From positions 872,125-923,812 of the forward strand of contig RPFO01000178.1 of NCBI GenBank assembly GCA_009746045.1: DNA of 51,688 nt. The letters run 5' to 3'. The notes beneath the pieces are model-generated. The model ran no database searches. It saw nothing but the letters and a program-made list of their open reading frames with translations, and was not told where the DNA came from. Source of the stretch: Mesostigma viride (Eukaryota; Streptophyta; Mesostigmatophyceae; Mesostigmatales; Mesostigmataceae). A program made the translations under genes and the position numbers. Every line of letters starts with the position of its first letter. Within the stretch, counting starts at the first letter, position 1. Shown here piece after piece: positions 17,880 through 27,700 of the stretch.

Positions 17880-18480
17880 AGCTGAAACGAAAGGGCCCAA
17901 GACAGTGGATCCAGCAGTCCTGCATTGTACAAAAAGCCTTTGAATGCCTGCACAGTTTCGGACAGGCGGCGGCAAACGGATGAAGCAGCCAGGAAAATAT
18001 AAGGTGGTGCTGAAAGGGTTCAAGAAAGTGGATCCACCAGTCCTGCATTGTACAAAAAGCCTTTGAATGCCTGCACAGTTTCGGACAGGCGGCGGCAAAC
18101 GGATGAAGCAGCCAGGAAAATCTAGGGGGTTCTGAAAGGGTTCAAGAAAGTGGATCCACCAGTCCTGCATTGTACAAAAAGCCTTTGAATGCCTGCACAG
18201 TTTCGGACAGGCGGCGGAAAACGGATGAAGCAGCCAGGAAAATATAAGGTGGTGCTGAAAGGGTTCAAGAAAGTGGATCCACCAGTCCTGCATTGTACAA
18301 AAAGCCTTTGAATGCCTGCACAGTTTCGGACAGGCGGCGGCAAACGGATAAAGCAGCCAGGAAAATCTAGGGTAATGAAAGCTTTAAGGGCCCAAGAAAG
18401 TGCTACCAACCCTCCTGCATTGTACAAATAACTTCTGAATGCTTGCACATGCCGGATAAGCGGCGGCAAACGGAATGTGA
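17880..18480. repeat. Tandem repeat, about 123-bp unit, five copies
   Basis: The phrase tgcattgtacaaaaagcctt starts at 17921, 18044, 18166 and 18289, with a diverged fifth copy at 18416. Spacings are 123, 122, 123 and 127. Each unit includes cacagtttcggacaggcggc and gaagcagccaggaaaat. The copies are nearly identical in the middle and diverged at the ends. The array abuts the 5' end of the minus-strand coiled-coil gene and extends its frame by about 170 codons of repeat-derived sequence. It is satellite-like and not typical of the viral genes. Confidence 0.85.
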
Positions 18481-19761
18481 AGCAACCAAAAACATGATTG
18501 CAATGAAAGTGCCCCTCCTGGCCTGGATAGAAAAACTAAAGAGGCCTGCATTGGCAGGATCACAACAACTTTGCAAGGACAGCAAAAAGGCAGCACTCAC
18601 CGCATTCCTGCCGGCGCTGCCCGATGAAGTCCCAAGAGTAGTAGCCATGACAATGGACATCTGTGTCCAGGCAGAGAGATGGATTGGGTTGGTGGTGACA
18701 GTGTGAAGACTGGGTAAAGACTGTGAAGACTGGCTGTCCAGGGGAGGCTGTGTCTTGAATGTCTGAAGTGTCTTGGGTGGCCACTTAACATATTCCAGCC
18801 GCTTTCTTTCTTTGGCGCGCTTTTACCGCCGCTGGCGCCACATAACCGAGGGTGTCCCACCCGATTACGCCGTTACGGCCGGGTGGCTGCCTCACCCCTC
18901 ACTTGTGACACCATTCTGTGGTCTGCCGGGTACCCAAAGCGACACTCTTTTTCCGCCGCTGTCGTCATTCGACTGACGGTACGCCGTCCGATTTGGTCTC
19001 AAGGCAGGGTAGAAAAATAATAAATCGATTAAAAAATGATCAAATCTCAACTTGCAGATCCTGATGAAGATTTTGTAAACAAGTGCCAGATATTTGAGAG
19101 TTGCAGCAGGGAAGCAAAAGATTCAGGACTTTCGAATTTGGCCGGGCTGGCGCGCTTCCAGGGAATAACAGCCTGAATGACGAGGGCCCCACTCCTGACA
19201 TCCGCCGGTTACCCGAAGCGACACCCTTATTCCGCCGCTTTCGTCGTTCGACTGACGGCACGCCGTCAGATTTTGCGTTCAGGGCCGGGTAGCAAATCAT
19301 ATATGGCAGACACTCACAAAGATTTTGGCCAGATGTCAGTGGAAAAGTGTCAGATATTTGTGAGTTACATGAGGGGAGCTCACTTCGAACTTGGCCGGAC
19401 TGGCGCGCTTACCGGGAATAACAGCCGGGCTGACGGGGGCCACTTGGAATTCCGCCAGGTGCGCGGAATTTATTGGGACAAGCGGCCATCATCCGCAACT
19501 TCGCCGAGTCTGCGCTCTGAAAAACAAGAACAGCACAAGGGTTTGGCACAGGTAATGGGGCAATTGGAGGATGCATTTGGATTCTGCAGCCTGTAATAAG
19601 TCAGTGTGGCAGGCCTCCAAGGAGGAATCAGTCAAAGAATTCCCTGAATTGCTTAATCCTGCTTTCCCTGGATTTTTCACATGCATTGAGAGAGTTGTTT
19701 TATCCGTTTTCTGCCGCGTTTCCTCCTTGTGCATGGTGTCTCATGCTGATTCTTTTCCCAG
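18481..19761. other. Repeat-rich non-coding insert
   Basis: No gene is supported. Two diverged copies of an approximately 85-base block (…cgacac…ccgccgct…gactgacgg…cgcc) lie at 18928-19010 and 19206-19293. A second related pair (ttggccgggctggcgcgctt and cttggccggactggcgcgct) lies near 19139 and 19390. They look like degenerate tandem units of about 270 bases. The composition is unlike the GC-rich viral genes. Confidence 0.45.
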
Positions 19762-20130
19762 ATGTCACCAGAGCTCCATACTCCAGAGGAAATTCATCAG
19801 CAGCAACCAGTGGGGGGGGAGTCACTCCTGAACTCTGTGGATTGGAGCTTCCTGCTCTCCTCTTCTCCGCTGGACTCATCCCCCAGCTGGGGTGGCAAGA
19901 CCACCACCCAGGAGGATTGGGAGAATTTCACACCTCCCTTCATCCTGCAGTGGCTGGAAAGATACAAGCAGTCCGAGCAGGCCCGGCGTAAAGAGCCCGA
20001 TACGCCCGGGAGCGCGGCCGAAAGCGAGCAACTGCGGCGAGAATTGGAGCAGGAGCTGATTTACCTTTTGTCAGAGCCAGAAGATTTCTTCTCTACAGAG
20101 ACAGATGGGCAATGTGCAGGCAGTTTTTGA
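19762..20130 (+). CDS. Unknown ORF, upstream of an overlapping partner
   Basis: 122 codons: acidic and Ser-rich start (VDWSFLLSSSPLDSSPSWGG), then a helical segment (PFILQWLERYKQSEQARRKE, SEQLRRELEQELIYLLSE). It overlaps the next ORF (20105) by 26 bases in a +1 frame. The pair may be one gene with a frameshift or a two-ORF mobile-element gene. No family is recognised. The whole 17.9-20.7 kb stretch seems inserted into the viral block. Confidence 0.4.
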   Translation: MSPELHTPEEIHQQQPVGGESLLNSVDWSFLLSSSPLDSSPSWGGKTTTQEDWENFTPPFILQWLERYKQSEQARRKEPDTPGSAAESEQLRRELEQELIYLLSEPEDFFSTETDGQCAGSF

Positions 20131-20656
20131 TGAGACCAACCAGCTGAGTGGGGAGGACCAGCAGCTGCTGTGGGAATACTTGCTGGATGGGAGCATCGAC
20201 ATTTCCGACGCCTGCACGGCGAAGTTTGCCAAATTTAAGACCATGCTGGATACAGAGTCCCCCACAGAGCCCTCTGTCATCCTCAGGAGGTACCACACCC
20301 TGTCCAGATACCTGATGGCAGAGGGGCTGTCTCCCCACCACCGCCAGGATATGTTAAAGGCCAGGGCCAGGGTGGCAAAACGCGTGCCGTCTTCCTTGGG
20401 GGTTGACATGGACAAGTTGTTTTTGCTGGAGGACGAGAAGGTGGTGAAGGCTGTCACCCTCGACAGGGAGCAGCGGTTAGGCAGGGAGGCCGAGAAGGCC
20501 GCGGTGACCTTTCGTGCCCAGAGGGCGCGAGAGTACGAGGAGAGGAAGAAGAGAGAGAAGGAGGCCGCCAAGAAGGCGGATAGGGAGGAGAGGGAGGCCA
20601 AGAGGCTCAAGAAACTGAACACCCACGATATCAGAAAGTTTTTTGACCGTACTTGA
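20105..20656 (+). CDS. Unknown helical, charged-tail protein
   Basis: 183 residues. The N-terminal half is helical (SGEDQQLLWEYLLDGSIDIS; ILRRYHTLSRYLMAEGLSPH). The C-terminal third is a strongly charged coiled coil (EERKKREKEAAKKADREERE). It overlaps the preceding ORF by 26 bases. The high Lys/Arg/Glu content suggests nucleic acid or protein binding. No family is recognised. It may belong to the inserted element rather than the virus. Confidence 0.45.
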   Translation: MGNVQAVFDETNQLSGEDQQLLWEYLLDGSIDISDACTAKFAKFKTMLDTESPTEPSVILRRYHTLSRYLMAEGLSPHHRQDMLKARARVAKRVPSSLGVDMDKLFLLEDEKVVKAVTLDREQRLGREAEKAAVTFRAQRAREYEERKKREKEAAKKADREEREAKRLKKLNTHDIRKFFDRT

Positions 20657-20724
20657 TGGTTTTGTGGAATCGTATTGATTTTGATGTGGCGACTCAGTTT
20701 TAAAAATATCATACTTTTAATTAA

Positions 20725-21156
20725 ATGCGTTCCGGATTGAGTGTGCCATTGGTAGATGCGCAGGTTATGCACCGCGAACATCCGCGCACTTTTAAAGTGC
20801 CTTCGAGGGATAGGTTGTCTTCGATACGACCGGGGGATTTTGTCAAGATATCTAACACAAAAGAGCGTTTCTGGGTTCGAGTGACGCGCGTGTCTCGCCC
20901 ACGTCTAGAGGGCACCGTCGACAACAACCTCGTATACACGCAACCTTATGATGCTGGTGACACCATAGTGTTTCATGAGGCAAACGTGTATGAAATTCTA
21001 AAAGCTGAGAAAGCAACCGAGTTGGTGCAAGTTCTTAAACGTCGCGCGCGACGAGTTCGCAGAGGCCATCCCAAAAACAGGAGGCCATCAAAATCCTTGT
21101 ACACCAAAAACTTGACAACATGCTCGAACATCCAAAATAACGAAAGGTTTAAATAG
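20725..21156 (+). CDS. Small beta-rich DUF2314-like protein
   Basis: 143 residues. The segment IRPGDFVKISNTKERFWVRV, then EGTVDNNLVYTQPYDAGDTI, then FHEANVYEI has the G-D-x-V-K-I...E-R-F-W-V...G-x-V-x-N pattern of small bacterial/viral DUF2314-like proteins. The C-terminus is basic (RRARRVRRGHPKNRRPSKS). Similar short proteins occur in algal and amoebal giant viruses. Function unknown. It starts the second viral block, right after the inserted stretch. Confidence 0.55.
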   Translation: MRSGLSVPLVDAQVMHREHPRTFKVPSRDRLSSIRPGDFVKISNTKERFWVRVTRVSRPRLEGTVDNNLVYTQPYDAGDTIVFHEANVYEILKAEKATELVQVLKRRARRVRRGHPKNRRPSKSLYTKNLTTCSNIQNNERFK

Positions 21157-21305
21157 TTTCTAAAAACTCAAAGACACGAAGACGATGGAGACAAACACCA
21201 TCAAAGAACTTGTTAACAGCTACCAAGACCGGTAGGCGCATCACTTTGCGCTTATATAAAGGGATAACATATCTCCACGAGTCAATAACAGCCGGTGACA
21301 AGTAC

Positions 21306-22214
21306 ATGACCATGGCGTTCCGGGCGGTTGTTATGTATCTGCGGCCCTCGCGCGACATGCCGGGGGAGGACCCCTTCGCAAACAAGATACGAGTGACGCC
21401 CGATGGCAAGATATCCGTCATCGATATCATCAAATCTGTTCTATTCATGACCGAAGACGGTGTCTTTAAAGATAAGGCGAATCAGATGGCGAGTAACGCG
21501 TTCGGACGCCTCGAGAAAGAGTACCCAGAGGTGTCATCTGGATGTAGACACTTCAAATTTCCCGGCGCCGGTCAGCGAGACACGCCTGTCATCGACCGAC
21601 CAGGTGTCATCAAGATCGTCCAGCTGCTGCCCGGCAGACGGGCCGCTTCCTTTCGCGACATGCTTGCGACGTTGTTTGAGCGGTACCTGGACGCGGACCG
21701 GTCGCTGGCCGACGAAATATACGCCCGCGCGGATGCCAGGGACTCGCGGCTGAAGGACGACCAACGCGTGAAGAGTTGTGAGTCCACCAAAAGCCACATG
21801 CAGGCCGTGAAGGAGAGTGGCGCCCCCTCGTTGGCTCGTAACCCGGCCAGGGTGTACGCGCACATTAACGAGGTCGAAAACTACACGGCCACCGGGATGC
21901 ACACCCGCGAGATCCGCGAGCTGCATCAGATGAAGAGGGGCGACTCGACGCGCGACTACCTCACCGAGAGCGTCTGCGCGGGCATCGACCTGATGAACAT
22001 ACTCAACAGGAACGCGATATCCAGGGGGGAGAACCCCTCCGCCAGCATCGACAACATAGGCAGGGAGCTGTTCCCGGTGTTTGAGCGCCTTAAGATGCAC
22101 GAGGAAGCTAGCAAACCGCAGCCCAGGTCGTTTGCGCTGGCCAATAAGAACAAAAGAGAAGACTACAAGAGGCTGATCGCCGAGACCCAGGCCAGGAAGC
22201 GCGTTTGCTCGTGA
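21306..22214 (+). CDS. Bro/KilA-N-like protein, paralog of 37044-37967
   Basis: 302 residues from ATG 21306 (or 21312). The start is chosen by comparison with the paralog, where the same block (DPFANKIRVTPDGKISVID) follows about 20 residues of leader. The conserved domain covers residues about 15-140, with FKFPGAGQRDTPVIDRPGVI and VQLLPGRRAASFRDML. This domain is found in Bro-like/KilA-N-like proteins of large DNA viruses and in their hosts, and is thought to bind DNA. The C-terminal 160 residues are helical (GIDLMNILNRNAISRGENP) and shared with the paralog. AATAAA follows at 22232. Confidence 0.75.
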   Translation: MTMAFRAVVMYLRPSRDMPGEDPFANKIRVTPDGKISVIDIIKSVLFMTEDGVFKDKANQMASNAFGRLEKEYPEVSSGCRHFKFPGAGQRDTPVIDRPGVIKIVQLLPGRRAASFRDMLATLFERYLDADRSLADEIYARADARDSRLKDDQRVKSCESTKSHMQAVKESGAPSLARNPARVYAHINEVENYTATGMHTREIRELHQMKRGDSTRDYLTESVCAGIDLMNILNRNAISRGENPSASIDNIGRELFPVFERLKMHEEASKPQPRSFALANKNKREDYKRLIAETQARKRVCS

Positions 22215-22231
22215 TGTCCGTTGCCTGAGTT

Positions 22232-22237
22232 AATAAA
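22232..22237 (+). terminator. AATAAA signal after the Bro-like gene
   Basis: AATAAA lies 17 bases after the stop at 22214, in a short AT-rich spacer between this gene and the end of the next, minus-strand gene. It could be a polyadenylation signal. Match only. Confidence 0.3.
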
Positions 22238-22277
22238 GCATTTGTGTTATTGAATGAAAATACCCATCTATCGTTCT

Positions 22278-23372
22278 TCACCTGTACAGAAAGGAAGTAG
22301 GCACCCCCTCCGCGTGCATAGTGAACTCTATCGGGCGCTGGTCGGTAAATATTATCAGGTTGTTGGCGGACGTGATGATCACGGGGCACCGCTTGTCCGG
22401 GTCGGCGTCATCCAAAAACTTTTGCTGATTGGGATCCGTCGCCTGCACCACCTTCGAGGAGGCCAGCACGCCGTTCAGCCCGGTGACGCCCCCGCCCGGG
22501 TTGTCCCAGGTCACCCTCCCTATGTCCATGAGGACGGGGCCGGGCTGGGCGGGCGTGTTGTTCGGCACCACGACCACCCGGAAGGTGGTCCCGCTCCATT
22601 GCGGCAGGATGGCGGGGGGGGAGGGCGAGAACAGGGGGTTGTTGAGGGCGTAAACGGGGTTGGACAGGTGCTGATGGTGCGCGATGGACAGCTCGAGTAT
22701 GGCGGGGACGTGGGCCTGCACCACGAGGGGCAGCCACATGTACATCTGAACCACGTATTTGTTGTTCAGTGGGAATGCGGAGGGGACCAGGAGCAGGAGC
22801 TCGCGAGGGAAGTGCCCCCCCGCTCGGTAGGTGACGGTGAGCTTGCGCTGAGCCACACCGCTCGCGTCGAAGGTCCAGTCGCCGTAGTCCTGCGTCCCCG
22901 CGTTCGCGGCCATCTGTCTCACGGTCGCGCGCAGGCCGGCCAGGAGCGCCTCCTTCTCCGCGAGCCGCCACTCGTAGGAGGAGGGCAGTTGCGAGTCCTT
23001 CGCGAAGGGCGCCAGCTCTCCGGCGCGGTCGCTGAAGGTCCAGCTCTGGGTGCTGTCGAGCGGCAGGTCGTCGTCGCAGTACTCGGCTATCTTCATGTAC
23101 GTGGGGCGGTAGTCCTCCCCGTCATAGTGCTTGGGCAGCTGCCTGTACTCGGGCGCGATGGAGCCCAGGGCCTCGTACGCCCCGGTGACGGGGTTGAGGA
23201 TCTGGAACTCGAGGATGTTGTGGCCCATCTCGCTCACGGTGGACACGAACTTGAAGAACCGGCCCATCTCGAAGGGGTTGAGACGGGTGAGCATGTTGGA
23301 GTCGTTGAGCAGGATGCCCTTCTGGACGTACACGTTGTCGGCTCGCAGGGAGTCCTGCTTCTTAGAGGCCAT
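22278..23372 (-). CDS. Unknown virion-type protein
   Basis: 364 residues from ATG 23372 (MASKKQDSLRADNVYVQKGI). The sequence is rich in beta-strand patterns and aromatic residues (FEMGRFFKFVSTVSEMGHNI; VVQMYMWLPLVVQAHVPAIL). It has no TM segment or signal peptide. No family is recognised. It sits head-to-tail with the DUF5767-like gene (27 bases apart) on the same strand and beside the fibre locus, so a structural role is plausible. Single intact frame. Confidence 0.65.
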   Translation of the reverse strand: MASKKQDSLRADNVYVQKGILLNDSNMLTRLNPFEMGRFFKFVSTVSEMGHNILEFQILNPVTGAYEALGSIAPEYRQLPKHYDGEDYRPTYMKIAEYCDDDLPLDSTQSWTFSDRAGELAPFAKDSQLPSSYEWRLAEKEALLAGLRATVRQMAANAGTQDYGDWTFDASGVAQRKLTVTYRAGGHFPRELLLLVPSAFPLNNKYVVQMYMWLPLVVQAHVPAILELSIAHHQHLSNPVYALNNPLFSPSPPAILPQWSGTTFRVVVVPNNTPAQPGPVLMDIGRVTWDNPGGGVTGLNGVLASSKVVQATDPNQQKFLDDADPDKRCPVIITSANNLIIFTDQRPIEFTMHAEGVPTSFLYR

Positions 23373-23399
23373 GGTCCGTACTAGATCACACCCATTTTT

Positions 23400-24704
23400 T
23401 CACAGGTCCAGCACCACCTTGGTGGGGTCCTCCTTCTTGCCCTTCCCGCCCCTCCTGCCCCTCTTCTTCTCCCCGGCCACCTGCACGGTCTTCACGTTGT
23501 CGATGTCCGCGCCCACGAGGCTCCCGGTGACGCTCTCGCCGTCGTCCTCGATCACCCGCACCACCGCATCGGTCAGCGACCCCGCGGGGGATACGGCGTC
23601 CTCCACGATGCGGTCCATGTTGACGGGGATGCGTATCTCGGGCCTCGGGGCCGGCCCGGCGGCGCCCCCGAACGCCCCCCCGAACGCCATGGGGCCTCGC
23701 ATGACGTACTGCCCTCCGTTAGCGGTGTCTTGGGCGGGGGGCGGCGGGGGAGGGGGCGGCGCCTGGGGGTGGCCGCCCCCCTCCTGCTTGGCCATCATCA
23801 CCTTGAGCAGACTCCTCATGAGCTCCGGGTCGGTCTTGGCGATATCGGACATGGAGGGCAGCCCGGAGCTGGCGAAGGACGCCGACATATGGAACATCAT
23901 GGCCGACCCGCCCAACATGAGCATGAGCTCCAACTCCGGGGGCATGGACACGCGGTGGCGGTGCTTTTCGTAGAGGCGCTCGAACACGTTGTCGTAGTCG
24001 GTGACGTTAGCCATGATCGTCTCGGACCAGCCGTCGAGCTTGAGGCCCACGGGGTCGTACCGGTTGTTGAGGAACTGGAGCGCGGACGTGGTGGCCACCA
24101 GCATCTGTCGCATGGTGTTGATGGCGTTCTTGGTCTCGAGAGTCCTCACGATCTTCTCGTGCTCGAACCGGATCTCGTCCAGGTCGGAGCGCATGTCGAA
24201 CTGGGGGACCGCCATGCCCTTGTCCTTGAGGCGGTGCAGCCTCTGGAGCAGCTCCACCTTCTCCTTGTGCAGTTCCTCCTTGCTGGGGCGGTACACCGCC
24301 TCGTCTTCCACCACGTCCGCGGGGGGCGGACCGAAGTCGTCGTAGAAGTCGTCCCCGCCGCCGCCGTACATGTCCTCGTAGTACGCGGCGAAGTCGTCCT
24401 CGGCGGTGTCGGGCTTGGGGGCGGTCGTGGCGGGGGCCGCGAACGGGGACTTGGCCTTTTTGGGGTTGGCCAGCTGGTCGTATCCCTTGTCGGCGCCGCC
24501 GTCCCCGTGCTTCTTCGAGTGCCTCTTGGAGTGGTGCCTCCTCCCGTGCCGCGACTTGGCGGGTCCCGGATCCGCGATGTCCAGGTCGTCGTCGTCCACG
24601 ATCTCGACCCCGTCCAGGTGGGCGCCGCGGATGACGGGGGCCGTCTGCGTGTGCGCCTCGTGGTCGTTGTCCAGCAGGTCAATGGGCACGCGTTTGGTCG
24701 TCAT
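23400..24704 (-). CDS. DUF5767-like conserved giant-virus virion protein
   Basis: 434 residues from ATG 24704; GGTATACC touches the ATG. The N-terminus is acidic and basic by turns (HGRRHHSKRHSKKHGDGG). The conserved core is at about residues 150-290: KVELLQRLHRLKDKGMAVPQ, then LQFLNNRYDPVGLKLDGWSE, YDNVFERLYEKHRHRVSMPP and ELMLMLGGSAMMFH. This matches the L-x-R-L-x-x-K-G...NRFDP...L-x-G-W-S-E...PPEL-x-L-x-M-x-x-GS-A pattern that I associate with DUF5767, found in several Nucleocytoviricota families. The C-terminus is Pro/Gly-rich with a basic tail. The role is not well defined, but it is often a virion protein. This is the strongest lineage marker in the window. Confidence 0.8.
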   Translation of the reverse strand: MTTKRVPIDLLDNDHEAHTQTAPVIRGAHLDGVEIVDDDDLDIADPGPAKSRHGRRHHSKRHSKKHGDGGADKGYDQLANPKKAKSPFAAPATTAPKPDTAEDDFAAYYEDMYGGGGDDFYDDFGPPPADVVEDEAVYRPSKEELHKEKVELLQRLHRLKDKGMAVPQFDMRSDLDEIRFEHEKIVRTLETKNAINTMRQMLVATTSALQFLNNRYDPVGLKLDGWSETIMANVTDYDNVFERLYEKHRHRVSMPPELELMLMLGGSAMMFHMSASFASSGLPSMSDIAKTDPELMRSLLKVMMAKQEGGGHPQAPPPPPPPPAQDTANGGQYVMRGPMAFGGAFGGAAGPAPRPEIRIPVNMDRIVEDAVSPAGSLTDAVVRVIEDDGESVTGSLVGADIDNVKTVQVAGEKKRGRRGGKGKKEDPTKVVLDL

Positions 24705-24712
24705 GGTATACC
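24705..24712 (-). promoter_or_regulatory. GGTATACC motif at the start of the DUF5767-like gene
   Basis: The palindrome GGTATACC directly precedes the ATG. The same 8-mer lies at 10847-10854, 7 bases before the start of the 9803-10840 gene. It may be an initiator-type promoter with a very short leader. Confidence 0.35.
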
Positions 24713-24780
24713 TGTGGCGCGCATAATTTGGAGCCCGTTTCGAACGCACCCAAAAAAAAAGGAGAGCCTAAGGTAACGCA

Positions 24781-27700
24781 ATGGAGAGCAGAGAGATCAA
24801 CAACCGCGTGTTTCGGTGCGACAACGGGGAGATGAAGCTGATGTCCAAGTTCGGCATCTCCCTGTCCGCCCCGAGCGTGGACATCAGCGCGCAGACCCTC
24901 CGCGTGAACAACGCGCCACTGTCGAGCCTGCAGATATCGGACGGGGCGATCACGACAGAGAAGCTGGACCCGGACCTGCTGGCCCGTCTCCCGGCCGCTT
25001 CAGACCTGTACAAACCCTTCACGGGGTCGTTCACCGCCTCCCCGTACGTGTGGCGGTTCCCCGCGGAGGACAACTCGAGGATCGCATTCGTCAACCCCGC
25101 CACGGCGGCGGCGGCGCTTCAGGGCAACACGAAGAGGGTGGTCGTGAGAGGCGGGCTGGACGTCGACAGCATAACCTTTAACAACGCGGGAGGGGCGTTC
25201 CGAGGCGTCACGGGATTCGACACGGACGCGGTGACGGCGTCCCCAAACGACGGACCGGTCCTCAAGTACCTCGCGAATACCGCCGGGGCGTCTCAGGGGT
25301 ACATGTTCGGGGCGACACAGCCCGTGGCGAATGTGGGCGGTAACCAGCAGAGGGTGGTCATCACGGGCGGTCTGAACGTGGACGGGGTGGGGTTCAGGGG
25401 GCACGAGGTCTCCGGCTTCTTTACAGGAAGCTATAACGAGCTGCGTGACAAGCCGGACTCGTTGATAAGCGGCCTGCGCACGGAGTTGAACGCGCTCCAG
25501 GCCGAGGTGCAAGCCATCGGGGGGGTCACCCTCGACGAAATCACGAGCATAACCGTGCTCGACCAGGGCGGCGACCCGTTGACCAGCACGCACAGAGTGA
25601 AAGAGGTCACCGTCGTGTTCGGTTCCGACGTGGCTACCGGCTCGTTCACGGCAAACGACGTGAACGCCAGTTTCGTCTACAGCAGCACCCTACCATTGAG
25701 CGACGCCGTGTCCGGTTTGACAAACGTGTCGGGGGATAACCGCACGTTTCGCTTCGTCCTCACCATCCCGGACGTGATCGCGAAAGGCACGCAGGGACAG
25801 GTGTTAGTCACGGTCCCGATGATTGTGGGAGGGGTTGTGTCCTCAGCTGGCCATCTGTACACCCAAAAGACGGCATCCTTCCCTTTCGCGGTGCCTGAAG
25901 ACCTGTTTGTCCTCAGTCCCCAGACACCGGTTCTGGGTGCTTCCGCCCCGGACACTGTCGCCGTCACTTTCGACTACGTGTCCCAGAGCGTCCTCGACGA
26001 CACGTACGGAACCAACGGCGTGATAACGAACAAAGTGTCCGCAAGCGCGCGATTCAATGCTCCAGACTTTTTTTCCCAGCCCTCGACATACGTGAACGGA
26101 GGCGGGGCTCTCACAGCGAGCTTGGCCAACGACAGCAACGGAGAGCGAAAGATATTGAGGATTGTTTTGACCGCACCCGTGCCCGACGGAGCGTATCAGG
26201 CACAGTTTGAGGTTTACATAACGTCTTCAGCTGTACGAAACGCCCTCGCCCTCGGATGCGAATCAAAACGTCAGCAATGGGACATGGATCTCCGCACCGA
26301 GGATACGCTGAATCTCCAACAGTACACGGTCACGTTGACGTCCGCTGACGTGGCTCAGTTCTCGCTCACTTTCGACAAAGACATCGCAGCCCTGGGTCAG
26401 GAGTTTACCGCAACGTTGCAGTCGGCACTCTCGGCGCGCGTGGACGCCTCCTCACACCAGTGGCAGGCGTACGACGCGAGCAAGTGGGAGGTGGTAGCAA
26501 ATCCCGCCCCCGAGCTGACCGCTGCTAAGACCCTCCAGTTCAGGGTAGACTTTCGCAAGATCAAGACCGCCCCGCTAGACAGCGGGATCAAGGGGGTCCT
26601 TCTATCCCTGGCCCCTGGTGCCCTGTTTGCCACCGTCAACAACTCCCAAGGGCAGCCGATGACCACTCACCCCGTCACCAAGATGGTGGGGACTCCGTTA
26701 ACATTTACCGCCCCCACCAACCGACCCCTTCTTAGCGATGCGCTCGTCGCTTTCAACAACGCGGATTGGCAGAACAACGGGTACCTCTACGTGGTGTTTA
26801 ACTACACCCGCGCCATGCAGGCGGGCTCCGGACACGCGTACGCGGACGTGGTGGTAGACACTCTTTCAGGGTCCGTTACGGGATCCGAACTGGTCGGGTC
26901 CATAACTACGACCGACCCGACGCCGACAACGTACGCTAATTCGCCCACTCAGCGAGTCATGCGGTACAACCTCACCGCCGCCATCGCCGCGTTGGGCAGC
27001 GCAAACGCGGCCCGGCTCACCCTCAGAGTGACTCCGCGTCATGACTTGACACCCGCCGATACCTACGGCATCACCATGCAGGCATGGACAGGGGCACCAA
27101 TATCGAGGGCACCGATCTGCCCACGGAGTCCACGGCGTACGTGGTCGAAGGAGTCACGGTAACTCGCGATCTTTACAGGTCCGGTGGGCAGAGTTCGGTA
27201 ACGACCCCCAACGTCAGTTCCTTCGATCTGCGGATCCAGTTTTCCACGCGATTCGCGGTTTTGGCTGCCGACTTGGCAGACGTTAGCAGTCTGCTCGGAT
27301 TCCGAAACGTGAGCGGGTCGAGCACGGCGAATAAAGGCATAGTCGTCGAGTACTCCCAGACCCCCCTTCTCCCTCTCCTGGTGCAGTACAAGGCAAAGGA
27401 TCCGAACAACATGTACCTTGACATAGTCGTGACACCGTGGGTGCGGAACACTCGCGATGGTGGCAAAGTCGAAAATTTCCCCCCTCCAAGCGTGGACGCA
27501 AAATTCAAGGTGACCATCGCGGCGAACAGGTTCCGGCCCAGCCAGGCGACGAGTAGGTATTTTGCGGGAACATCTTTTGAGGTCTCCCCCTACACCGCGG
27601 AAAATGACGCCGCCTTAATGCCCTTCGGCTTCCTGGTACCTGACGATAAAAACGTGGTCGCCAGTACCGGCTCGATTGAGACGCCGACAAACACACTTCA

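Noticed and set aside
17880-18480. Possible CRISPR array from the regular repeats
   Set aside because: The units are about 123 bases and contiguous, with no short repeat/unique spacer pattern, no cas genes, and the context is eukaryotic/viral.
22254-24776. Long plus-strand frames at 22254-23384 and 23730-24776
   Set aside because: Both lie opposite convincing minus-strand genes (unknown virion protein and DUF5767-like) and are Gly/Val/Arg-rich shadows.
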